Source: Campylobacterales bacterium
Lineage (GTDB): Bacteria; Campylobacterota; Campylobacteria; Campylobacterales; QNZT01
NCBI GenBank assembly: GCA_027055005.1
Contig: JALUNR010000245.1
Location: 1-18,782, forward strand
Reading direction: 5' to 3'
DNA: 18,782 nt
Shown here: one piece after another, positions 6,203 to 14,188 of the stretch
How the letters are laid out: the number at the start of each line of letters is the position of its first letter
Position numbering within the stretch: position 1 is the first letter of the stretch
The notes under the pieces: model-generated
Told to the model about the DNA's origin: nothing
Databases searched by the model: none
The model's input: the letters and a program-made list of their open reading frames with translations, nothing else
Position numbers and translations under genes: made by a program

Positions 6203-7435
6203 ATGCAAACAAGAAATAGATTAAAACCTTTTTATGAAAACTTGGCTTTTGAGAGAGAAGACAATACTATGATAGTAAACTTCGGACCTCAACACCCATC
6301 AGCTCATGGACAGCTTAGACTTATACTAGAACTTGATGGTGAGCAAGTAGTAAAAGCTACTCCAGATGTTGGTTATCTTCATCGTGGTATGGAGAAAATG
6401 GCTGAAAATATGATTTATAATGAATTTTTACCTACAACAGATAGGATGGATTATATAGCGGCTACTTCAAATAATTATGGATATGCTTTGGCAGTTGAGA
6501 GACTTTTAGGGATAGAAGATAAAGTTCCAAGACGAGCAAAAGTGATAAGAACTATGCTTTTAGAGTTAAATAGGATTATTTCTCATCTTTTCTGGTTAGC
6601 AACTCATGCACTTGATGTCGGAGCAATGAGTATATTTCTTTATTGTTTTAGAGAAAGAGAATTTGCTATGGATTTGATGGAGGATTATTGTGGTGCAAGG
6701 CTTACTCATAGTGCAGTTAGAATTGGTGGTGTACCACTTGACTTAGCTCCAGGTTGGATAGAAAAATTAAGATCTTTTATAACAAAACTTCCAAATGATA
6801 TAGCTGATTATGAAGGTTTGCTTGACCAAAATAGAATTTGGAAAATGAGACTAGAACATGTTGGTATGCTAAGTGCAGAGGATGCTATTAGTTGGGGATG
6901 TACAGGTGCAACTCTTAGAGGAAGTGGAGTTGCTTGGGATATAAGAAAAGAAGAACCTTATGAACTTTATGATGAATTAGAGTTTCAAGTACCAGTAAGT
7001 GATACAAATGATAGTTATGGAAGATATAAACTTTATATGCAAGAAATGCGACAATCTATCAAGATCTTAGAGCAATTAATTCCAATGTATAAAAAAACCG
7101 AGCCACAACTTATGGCTAAAGTACCTGAATATATTTCAGCTCCGAAAGAATCATTGATGACTGATAACTTTGCTTTGATGCAACACTTTGTACTTGTTAC
7201 TCAAGGTATGCGACCGCCAGTAGGAGAAGTTTATGTGGCTACTGAATCTCCTAAGGGCGAACTTGGTTTTTATATAAATTCTCAGGGAGAACCATATCCT
7301 CATAGAATAAAACTAAGAGCGCCTAGTTTTTGGCATACGAGTGTTTTACAACAAATGTTAGTTGGAACTTATATAGCGGATGTTGTTACTATTATTGGTA
7401 ACTTAAATATCGTGTTTGGTGAGATCGATAGATAA
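6203..7435 (+). CDS. nuoD: Complex I subunit D (49 kDa), quinone-site subunit
   Basis: A 410-residue peripheral subunit homologous to the large subunit of NiFe hydrogenases without the metal site. With NuoB it builds the quinone-reduction pocket. The N-terminal NFGPQHPSAHGQLRL contains His35, and TTDRMDYIAA contains Tyr84. By spacing these match the quinone head-group ligands His38 and Tyr87 of Thermus Nqo4. GYLHRGMEK (58-66) and the C-terminal FGEIDR are family hallmarks. TAGGAAG six bases upstream supports the start. Confidence 0.97.
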   Translation: MQTRNRLKPFYENLAFEREDNTMIVNFGPQHPSAHGQLRLILELDGEQVVKATPDVGYLHRGMEKMAENMIYNEFLPTTDRMDYIAATSNNYGYALAVERLLGIEDKVPRRAKVIRTMLLELNRIISHLFWLATHALDVGAMSIFLYCFREREFAMDLMEDYCGARLTHSAVRIGGVPLDLAPGWIEKLRSFITKLPNDIADYEGLLDQNRIWKMRLEHVGMLSAEDAISWGCTGATLRGSGVAWDIRKEEPYELYDELEFQVPVSDTNDSYGRYKLYMQEMRQSIKILEQLIPMYKKTEPQLMAKVPEYISAPKESLMTDNFALMQHFVLVTQGMRPPVGEVYVATESPKGELGFYINSQGEPYPHRIKLRAPSFWHTSVLQQMLVGTYIADVVTIIGNLNIVFGEIDR

Positions 7436-7444
7436 GGAAAAAAT

Positions 7445-7681
7445 ATGCAAAGATATGATTTAAGAAAACATAAAGAGGATAAACTTTATAACAGAATGTT
7501 AGAGATTATGGAAAAAGATATAAAACCAAATGAAGTTTGCATCTTTTTGTTTGAAATAGGTGATTTTTCTCCTATACAAAAGAGCTTTGATATTATGAGT
7601 GAAGCAGGTCATGAAGTGAGAAACTCTTTAAAATTTAACGAGGTTGACTGGACTCTTGTTGTAAAAAGGAAAGCATCTTGA
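7445..7681 (+). CDS. Small protein in the nuoE position, no iron-sulfur motif
   Basis: A 78-residue protein lying exactly where nuoE is expected but unlike NuoE. True NuoE is about 160 residues with four cysteines binding the 2Fe-2S cluster N1a. Here there is one cysteine (Cys32), so no such cluster can be held. The sequence has a charged helical N-terminus, a short hydrophobic strand (VCIFLFEIGDF, 31-41) and a conserved-looking end SLKFNEVDWTLVVKRK. From memory it resembles the short nuoE-position proteins of Campylobacter and Helicobacter (Cj1575c/HP1264 type). AAGGAA precedes the ATG by about five bases. Its TGA overlaps the TTG start of the next gene by four bases, implying coupled synthesis. 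Role is probably structural or docking, by inference. Confidence 0.75.
   Translation: MQRYDLRKHKEDKLYNRMLEIMEKDIKPNEVCIFLFEIGDFSPIQKSFDIMSEAGHEVRNSLKFNEVDWTLVVKRKAS
7666..7670 (+). promoter_or_regulatory. Ribosome binding site of the GltD-like gene (supports a TTG start)
   Basis: AAGGA lies inside the preceding small gene, seven bases before the TTG at 7678. That TTG overlaps the upstream TGA stop as TTGA, a typical coupled junction. Confidence 0.6.
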
Positions 7682-9678
7682 GTAAAGTCCTTTTCTCCAC
7701 TTGGCAAGATGAGTTTATAGACAACCGTGGTAAGCCAGTAGAGGAGTGGAGTGAGAGTGCATTTAAAGTGCCTTCAAGTTATGATGGAGATAAAAACAGT
7801 AAGATTTTCATCGGTTGGGATGGTCTTGTTGTTTTTAGTGAAGATGTAGATGTCATAAAAGCAGGTACTATGTATGCAGCTCAATATCAAGAGTATAGTG
7901 AAGCTTGTGGTAGATGTGCTCCTGGAAGATGGGGTGGAAGAATACTTTATGATCTTTTTGACAAGATAGCAAGGGGAGCAGGAAGTGAAGCTGATGTAGA
8001 GCACTTAAAAGAGATAAGTGAAACTATGATGAAAACTTCTAAGTGTGAAATAGGAAGAACAGTTCCAAAACCTTTGCTTGATATCTTGAAGTATTTTAAA
8101 GATGATATTGATGACTTGATAAAAAATCATAAAAAATCTCCAGATTATGATAATAAAGATATAAATTATATAGCAAAAATAACTGCACCTTGCAGTGATG
8201 CTTGTCCAGACCATGTTGATATACCAGCTTATATAGAAGGTGTTAGAGATTTACAGTTTATAGATAGTTTGAAAGCTACAAAACAGACTATGCCTTTAGC
8301 TCACACTTGTGGTAGAGTTTGCCCTCATCCTTGTGAAGATGCTTGTAGAAGATCAAATCTTGATGAAGCAGTATCTATTATGGAGCTAAAAAGAATAGGT
8401 GCAGATTATGAAACAGAGCATGGGCTTGATTTTAACTATCCATATCCTCAAAAACCTTTAAATGGTAAGAAAGTAGCTATTGTAGGAGCAGGTCCAGCAG
8501 GACTTGCAGGGGCATATTATCTAGCCCTTGATGGTGTGGCTTGTGATGTTTATGATGAACTTCCAGTGCTTGGTGGAGAGGTTGCAGTTGGAGTTCCTGA
8601 ATATAGAATGCCTTATGAAGCATATAGTAAAGATATAGAGGCTGTTGGAGCATTGGATGGAGTAGAGTTTATACTAAATACAAAAGTTACTGCAGATATG
8701 CTTAGAGAGTTTGAAGAAAGTTATGATGCAGTACTTCTTGCTAGTGGAACTAGGATAAGTAAAAAAGTAAGAGCTGCAAATGAAAGACCAGAGATAGAGG
8801 GGTATTGGCCAGCTATACAGTTTTTGGATGATATAAATCTTTCTGTAAAATGGAATCTTTGTCCACCAGTTGATTTAAGTGGAAAAACTGTTGTTTGTGT
8901 TGGTGGTGGTTTTACCTCTATGGATGTTGTTAGATGTTCAATCAGGGCTGGGGCTGAAAAAGTTATCATGCTTTATCGTAGAGATGAAAAAACCATCATA
9001 AGAAATACTTCTTATGAGGAGTATCATGAAGCTGTTGAAGAGGGAGTTGAGTTTATATTTCACTCAGCAATAGAAGAGATATTTGATGAAAATGATAAAC
9101 TTACTAAACTAAAAGTAAATAGGTTTGAATTAGTTCCTGATCCTGATGGTGGGAGAGCCCAACTTGTAAAAATAGAGGGTGCAGATTTTGAGATAGAGTG
9201 TGATTATCTTATACCTGCAGTTAGTCAAGATGCAGATCTTAGTTATCTACCAGAGGAGTGGGGACTTGAGATGACAAGTTGGAGAACTCTAAAAACTGAT
9301 GGTAAGACTTATATGACAAGTAGAAAAGGTATATTTGCAGCTGGAGATTGTGAGTATGGACCAATGACTATCGTAAATGCAGTTGGTCAAGCAAAAAGAG
9401 CAGCTTCAGTTATGAGTAGATATGTAAAAACTGGGGAAATTACACTAACTGATGAAGAAATTATGGAAGATCATCTCTCAAAACTGAAAGTTTATAATAA
9501 AAAAGAAGAAGTAACGGGATGGATAAAAGGACTTCCAAGAGAGGTTAGTGAAAAACTTCCGGCTGATAGTAGAAAGTTTACACAAGAAGAGGTAAACTTT
9601 GGTTTTACAAATAAACAAGCAGTTGATGAAGCTAGTAGATGTATGAGATGTTATTATATAGCAATGGTGGCGGTGTAA
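7678..9678 (+). CDS. NuoF-position flavoprotein: N3-type cluster domain fused to GltD-like FAD/NAD(P) oxidoreductase
   Basis: A 666-residue protein replacing NuoF. Residues about 60-155 look like the C-terminal iron-sulfur domain of NuoF (cluster N3). CGRCAPGRWGG at 77-87 is followed by a helical stretch and KCEIGRTVPKPLLDILKYF. Two of the CxxCxxC cysteines remain (Cys77, Cys80) with Cys123, but the third is Gly83. The FMN/NADH-binding and SLBB domains of NuoF are absent. From about 165 the protein becomes GltD/dihydropyrimidine-dehydrogenase-like. A cluster domain has Cys172, Cys176, Cys211, Cys215, Cys219 and Cys223. An FAD dinucleotide fold follows at VAIVGAGPAGLAGAYYL (267-283), an NAD(P) fold at VVCVGGGFTSMD (405-416) with LYRRD (432-436), and the FAD motif GIFAAGD (551-557). 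A C-terminal EASRCMRC (651-658) follows. The LYRR arginines favour NADPH by analogy. It starts at TTG 7678 with AAGGA seven bases upstream. Probably the electron-entry subunit; the donor is unproven. Confidence 0.85.
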   Translation: MSKVLFSTWQDEFIDNRGKPVEEWSESAFKVPSSYDGDKNSKIFIGWDGLVVFSEDVDVIKAGTMYAAQYQEYSEACGRCAPGRWGGRILYDLFDKIARGAGSEADVEHLKEISETMMKTSKCEIGRTVPKPLLDILKYFKDDIDDLIKNHKKSPDYDNKDINYIAKITAPCSDACPDHVDIPAYIEGVRDLQFIDSLKATKQTMPLAHTCGRVCPHPCEDACRRSNLDEAVSIMELKRIGADYETEHGLDFNYPYPQKPLNGKKVAIVGAGPAGLAGAYYLALDGVACDVYDELPVLGGEVAVGVPEYRMPYEAYSKDIEAVGALDGVEFILNTKVTADMLREFEESYDAVLLASGTRISKKVRAANERPEIEGYWPAIQFLDDINLSVKWNLCPPVDLSGKTVVCVGGGFTSMDVVRCSIRAGAEKVIMLYRRDEKTIIRNTSYEEYHEAVEEGVEFIFHSAIEEIFDENDKLTKLKVNRFELVPDPDGGRAQLVKIEGADFEIECDYLIPAVSQDADLSYLPEEWGLEMTSWRTLKTDGKTYMTSRKGIFAAGDCEYGPMTIVNAVGQAKRAASVMSRYVKTGEITLTDEEIMEDHLSKLKVYNKKEEVTGWIKGLPREVSEKLPADSRKFTQEEVNFGFTNKQAVDEASRCMRCYYIAMVAV

Positions 9679-9679
9679 T

Positions 9680-11920
9680 ATGAGTGATAAAATAAAACTT
9701 TTTATAGATGGAAAAGAGGTTGTTGCTAACAAAGGCGATACTATACTTCAAGCTGCTAGAAGAAATGGTATGTATATTCCAACTATGTGCTACCTTTCAA
9801 AAGTAAAGCCGATAGCTAGTTGTAGAGTTTGTGTTGTAGAAGTAGAAGGAATGGAAGGAAGTATCCTTTCATGTCAAGAAAAAGCAATAGATGGCATAAA
9901 AGTTATTACTAATAATGATGAGCTATACAAACAAAGACAAAATATCTTGAAAATGTATGATGTAAATCATCCTTTACAGTGTGGAGCTTGTCCAAAAAGT
10001 GGAGAGTGTGATCTGCAAGGTAAAACTTTAGAGATGGGAGTAACAACTCAAAATTTTAGTGCTAAAGATCAAAAAAGAGAAATTCAAGACTGGGGAAATG
10101 TAACTTATGATCCATATCTTTGCATACTTTGTGAGAGATGTGTAAGAGTTTCAAACGAAATAGTGGGAGATGGTGCTTTAAAAGTAAAAGCTGGTGGCTA
10201 TAACTCTACAATCATAAATGTAAAAGCAGAAGATAAAAATGTTGACTGGGGAGAGTGTGCAGCAGTTTGTCCAGTTGGAGCTTTGAGTGATAAAGATTTT
10301 AACTATAAAACTAATGCTTGGGAGCAAAAAAGAATCCCAGCTTCTTGTATTCACTCACCACTTGCAAGTTTGATTTATTATGAAGTAAAAAAAGACAAGA
10401 TTTATAGAGTTAGAAGTGAGTATGAGTTTGATAGTATAAGTGGTATCTGTAGATATGGATATGATTATGAAAACAGAGGAAAAAACACTAAAGATGATTT
10501 ATCCTTATGTGTAGAAAATTTTAAAAAAGCCGATACTATTAAGTTTACCTCTCTTATAACAAATGAAGAAGCTTTGATACTCCAAAAACTAAAACAGATG
10601 TATGGTTACAAACTGATAAATCCTGAAGCTAAAAATTATCAAAACTTTTTAAAAGCTTTCTCATCTATAACTGGAGATAGTTTATATCACGGACTTAGTG
10701 ACAGAGTTAAAAATAGTGATTTTATAGTAACTTTAGGAGCTAAAATAGCTGATGATATGTCTAGTATGAAATTTAGGATAAATGATGCAGTTAAAAAACA
10801 TCGTGCAATTTACTACTACTGTCATCCGATAGCTGACATTGCACTGGAGGGAATTGTATCTACTCATATAAAATACGAAGTTGGCAGTGAAGAGGGTGTT
10901 ATAGCTCTTTTAGCAAAAGCTATTATTGGTGAAAATGAAAAGTTATCTAAAGGTGCAAAAGAGTTCTTAGATTCTTTAGATGATGGATATATAAGTGCTG
11001 AGAGTAATGTTGGTGAAGAAGAAATAGATAAGTTTGCAAAAGATTTGAAAAGAAAAAAATCTTTATCTTTTATAGTTGGAAATGATTTGTATGCTCATCC
11101 AAATTCTAAAAATATAGCAAAGATTTTAGGACTAATAGAAAAATACAGTGAATTTCATGTGATAATAATCCCACCAATGGTAAACACTCTTGGAGTCAGT
11201 TTGATATGCGACCTTGATGATAAAGAGGGAAGTTACTCTATTGGTTACAATCAAGTTGGTGATTTTGTTCTAAGTGCTTTAGAAGATGGTGGAGATGTAA
11301 ATATCCCAGCTCTAAACCAACAAGAGGGGACATTTACAAATATAAATAAAAAAGTAGTTCCTACAAATCCAGCAGTTAGATTTGATGGATTTTGTCTAAA
11401 TGATATAGCAAATAAGTTAGGAATAACTCAAAAATACACTATCGACTATACAAAAGAGTTGCCAACTGATAAAGGTTTCAAAAGTGAAGATTTTGATCAC
11501 TTGCCAAATGTTTTTACAAACAGTGGTGAAGAGATAAGAGGCTATGATTTAGAAACTAAAAAAGTTAGGGCAAGAATCAAACTAGATGAAATCGATGAGA
11601 TAGACAGTTTTGATGGTGTAGTTATGTATAGTTGTAATCCAAATTCACAAAAAAATGTTTTCTCAAATCTATGTGAACATCTTCCAAAAGATGGAAGAGT
11701 TATAGGCTCAGCTCAATTTGCAGTAGCAGCTAAAATCAAAGATGGAGATACAATAGAGTTTGAAATAGATGGATTAAAAGTTTGTAAAGAGTTTAGAGTA
11801 GATGAAAATCTAAAAGGAACTATTGGACTTTTACCAAACTTTGATATGGGTTACGAGGGACAAAAGTTATGGGGAATTTACAGATATAATAAAATAAAGA
11901 TAGGGCAAGGTGAGTCATGA
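9680..11920 (+). CDS. nuoG: Complex I subunit G, first paralogue (NuoG1)
   Basis: A 746-residue iron-sulfur subunit of the peripheral arm. The N-terminal 2Fe-2S domain (N1b) has Cys37, Cys48, Cys51 and Cys65. The His-ligated cluster N5 has His97, Cys101, Cys104 and Cys110 in NHPLQCGACPKSGEC. Cluster N4 is formed by Cys148, Cys151, Cys154 and Cys197 (CPVGAL). Compared with its neighbour, the second ferredoxin-type motif is broken: Ser158, Asn187 and Trp190 replace cysteines, leaving Cys193 alone. The N7 site of E. coli NuoG is degraded: in ASCIHSPLASL only the first cysteine of CxxCxxxC remains. The rest (about 215-746) is the molybdopterin-oxidoreductase-like fold, with no cofactor expected. 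It is followed by nuoG2 with a four-base ATGA overlap. Family call certain; pairing order with NuoG2 unknown. Confidence 0.92.
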   Translation: MSDKIKLFIDGKEVVANKGDTILQAARRNGMYIPTMCYLSKVKPIASCRVCVVEVEGMEGSILSCQEKAIDGIKVITNNDELYKQRQNILKMYDVNHPLQCGACPKSGECDLQGKTLEMGVTTQNFSAKDQKREIQDWGNVTYDPYLCILCERCVRVSNEIVGDGALKVKAGGYNSTIINVKAEDKNVDWGECAAVCPVGALSDKDFNYKTNAWEQKRIPASCIHSPLASLIYYEVKKDKIYRVRSEYEFDSISGICRYGYDYENRGKNTKDDLSLCVENFKKADTIKFTSLITNEEALILQKLKQMYGYKLINPEAKNYQNFLKAFSSITGDSLYHGLSDRVKNSDFIVTLGAKIADDMSSMKFRINDAVKKHRAIYYYCHPIADIALEGIVSTHIKYEVGSEEGVIALLAKAIIGENEKLSKGAKEFLDSLDDGYISAESNVGEEEIDKFAKDLKRKKSLSFIVGNDLYAHPNSKNIAKILGLIEKYSEFHVIIIPPMVNTLGVSLICDLDDKEGSYSIGYNQVGDFVLSALEDGGDVNIPALNQQEGTFTNINKKVVPTNPAVRFDGFCLNDIANKLGITQKYTIDYTKELPTDKGFKSEDFDHLPNVFTNSGEEIRGYDLETKKVRARIKLDEIDEIDSFDGVVMYSCNPNSQKNVFSNLCEHLPKDGRVIGSAQFAVAAKIKDGDTIEFEIDGLKVCKEFRVDENLKGTIGLLPNFDMGYEGQKLWGIYRYNKIKIGQGES
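11353..11379 (+). repeat. 27-base identity shared by nuoG1 and nuoG2 (copy in nuoG1)
   Basis: These bases encode the VVPTNPAV region and are identical to 13635-13661 in nuoG2. Identity at every third position over 27 bases exceeds that of nearby parts of the two genes and may reflect recent gene conversion or strong constraint. Confidence 0.75.
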
Positions 11921-14187
11921 GTAAAATCAAAGTAGAGATAGACGGAAAAGTTTGCGAAGCTACGGAAGGTGAGTTTATCCTAAATATAGCGAGGAGAAAT
12001 GATATATTTATACCAGCTCTTTGTTATCTTACGGGATGTTCTCCAACTTTAGCTTGTAGGTTGTGTCTAGTAGAAGCTGATGGTAAGAGAGTTTACTCTT
12101 GTAATGCCAAGGCAAAAGACGGAATGGTTATAACAACTTCAAATGAAGAGATAGAAGAGGAAAGAGAATCTATCATGAGTGTGTATGATGTAAATCATCC
12201 TCTTCAGTGTGGAGTTTGTGACCAAAGTGGAGAGTGTGAACTACAAAACTATACACTTTACATGCGTGTTCATGAACAAAAATATGCTACAAAGGATACT
12301 TTTAGACCCATAAAAAACTGGGGTCTTATGAAATATGATGCAGGACTTTGTATAGTTTGTGAGAAGTGTGTAACTGTTTGTAAAGATATGATAGGAGATA
12401 GTGTACTTAAAACTGTTCCAAGAGGTGGAGAACCACTTAATAAAGAGTTAAAATCTTCTATGCCAAAAGATAGTTTTGCTATGTGGAATAAACTACAAAA
12501 GTCTATCATAGGAACTGTAAATGCTGATGATAGCTTAGTTTGTCAAGAGTGTGGAGAGTGTATAAGTGTTTGTCCTGTTGGTGCATTAGTAAGTAGTGAT
12601 TTTCAATATAAGTCAAATGCTTGGGAGCTAGTAAAAGTACCAGCATCAAATCCTCATTCATCTGATTGTGCCCTACTTTACTATGAAGTAAAAAATGGAG
12701 AGATTTTAAGAGTAACAAATGACCATCATTTTGTATCTCTTAATGGAGCTGCTAGATTTGGATATGATTTTCAAAACAGAGTTAAAGGACAAGATGAAGC
12801 AGCATTTAACAAAGTAGTTGAGTTTATGAAAGATGCTGATACTATTAAGTTTAATTCATTTATTACAAATGAAGAGGCTTTGATACTTCAAAAACTAAAA
12901 GAGGAAAAAGGTTATAAGCTTGTAAATGATGATGCATATGCATATAAAAAGTTTTTAGATGCTTATAGTACTACAAGTGGTAAAAGTTTATATAGTGGAA
13001 GTTTAAAAGATATAAGAGAGTCTAACTTTGTAGTGGTAGTTGGAAGTGATATAAGAAGAGATGCACCAAATGTTGGATTTGCTGTAAATAATGCTTTGAC
13101 TATGAATAAAGGTGCAGGACTTTATTTTCATCCAGTTGGAGATAGTGTAATTCCTAAATTTGCTAAAAATTTTATGACTATACAAAACAAAGTAGGAAGT
13201 GAAGAACATACTTTGGCTTTTATCTTAGAGTTTTTAGGAAAAAGCTTGGAAACAGAAGTTCCAAAAGTGGAGTATGATAGTTCACTTGTAAATCTTCCAG
13301 AGGATTTTGAAGCTAAGATTACAAAAATGCTTGCTAAAAAAGACAGATTTACTTTGGTAGTTGGAAGTGATTGTTATACTCACGAGAGATCTGAAAACAT
13401 AGCTAAAATAGTAGGACTTATAGATAGACTACTAGAAGTAACAGTAACTATAATCCCAACTTCAACAAACACTTTAGGTGTAGCAAATATCTGTGATTTG
13501 GATGAAAAAGTTGGTAGTAAAGTTGTAGGTTACAATGAAGATGGAGATATAAAACTATCAGCTCTTGGTGATGGAGATCTTGATATGCCTTCACTTAATC
13601 AACAAGAGGGAACATTTACTAACATAGATAAAAGAGTAGTTCCTACAAATCCAGCAGTTAGTTATAAAGGATATACTCTAAATCAAATAGCAACTGAACT
13701 TGGAGTAGAAAAAGATTATACAGCACTTTATACTAAAGAGTTACCTGAGAGTAAAGGTTATGAAGCTAGAGATTTTGATTCACTGCCAAACTACTTTGAT
13801 AATGGTGGAGTAGAGCATAGAGGTTATCTTTTGAGTATTAGTGATTGTGAAGTTAGTGATGATGTAGAGAGTGCTAGTGATATAGAGGATTTTGGAGAAG
13901 ATGTTGTATATCTATCAAATCCAATAAATCAGTTTAGTGCATTTACAAATATGGCTAAACAGTTAAAAACAAATGGTGGTCTTTATGTAAGTAGTGATTT
14001 TCTGGAAGCTAAAAGCTTAGAAGAGGGAGCTAAAGTAAAAGTTGGAGATTTGGAGCTTGAAGTTAAAGTTGATAAACAACTTAGCGGAGAGATACCATAT
14101 CTTCCAACATTTGATAAAGAAGTCGATGCAAAAGCACTTTTTGAGAGTGGATATAGGTTTGCTAAAATAAAAGTAGAAGGGGTATAA
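11917..14187 (+). CDS. nuoG: Complex I subunit G, second paralogue (NuoG2) with extra ferredoxin-type cluster
   Basis: A 756-residue paralogue of the preceding gene, clearly a tandem duplicate: for example NQQEGTFTNI, VVPTNPAV and ITNEEALILQKLK are shared. N1b ligands are Cys36, Cys47, Cys50 and Cys62, with an extra Cys41. The N5 ligands are His94, Cys98, Cys101 and Cys107. It then has two full ferredoxin-type motifs: CIVCEKCVTVC (145-155) and CQECGECISVCP (209-220). They are separated by an insertion of about 25-30 residues compared with NuoG1, and the eight cysteines suggest two 4Fe-4S clusters as in formate dehydrogenase and hydrogenase subunits. The N7 site is lost (SNPHSSDC, with no later Cys before RFGYDF). 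AAGGTGAG precedes the ATG, which overlaps nuoG1 as ATGA. Probably an added electron wire or a docking site for another donor, by inference. Confidence 0.92.
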   Translation: MSKIKVEIDGKVCEATEGEFILNIARRNDIFIPALCYLTGCSPTLACRLCLVEADGKRVYSCNAKAKDGMVITTSNEEIEEERESIMSVYDVNHPLQCGVCDQSGECELQNYTLYMRVHEQKYATKDTFRPIKNWGLMKYDAGLCIVCEKCVTVCKDMIGDSVLKTVPRGGEPLNKELKSSMPKDSFAMWNKLQKSIIGTVNADDSLVCQECGECISVCPVGALVSSDFQYKSNAWELVKVPASNPHSSDCALLYYEVKNGEILRVTNDHHFVSLNGAARFGYDFQNRVKGQDEAAFNKVVEFMKDADTIKFNSFITNEEALILQKLKEEKGYKLVNDDAYAYKKFLDAYSTTSGKSLYSGSLKDIRESNFVVVVGSDIRRDAPNVGFAVNNALTMNKGAGLYFHPVGDSVIPKFAKNFMTIQNKVGSEEHTLAFILEFLGKSLETEVPKVEYDSSLVNLPEDFEAKITKMLAKKDRFTLVVGSDCYTHERSENIAKIVGLIDRLLEVTVTIIPTSTNTLGVANICDLDEKVGSKVVGYNEDGDIKLSALGDGDLDMPSLNQQEGTFTNIDKRVVPTNPAVSYKGYTLNQIATELGVEKDYTALYTKELPESKGYEARDFDSLPNYFDNGGVEHRGYLLSISDCEVSDDVESASDIEDFGEDVVYLSNPINQFSAFTNMAKQLKTNGGLYVSSDFLEAKSLEEGAKVKVGDLELEVKVDKQLSGEIPYLPTFDKEVDAKALFESGYRFAKIKVEGV
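13635..13661 (+). repeat. 27-base identity shared by nuoG1 and nuoG2 (copy in nuoG2)
   Basis: Partner of 11353-11379. The two copies are in the same orientation 2282 bases apart, so recombination between them would delete one nuoG equivalent. Confidence 0.75.
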
Positions 14188-14188
14188 G

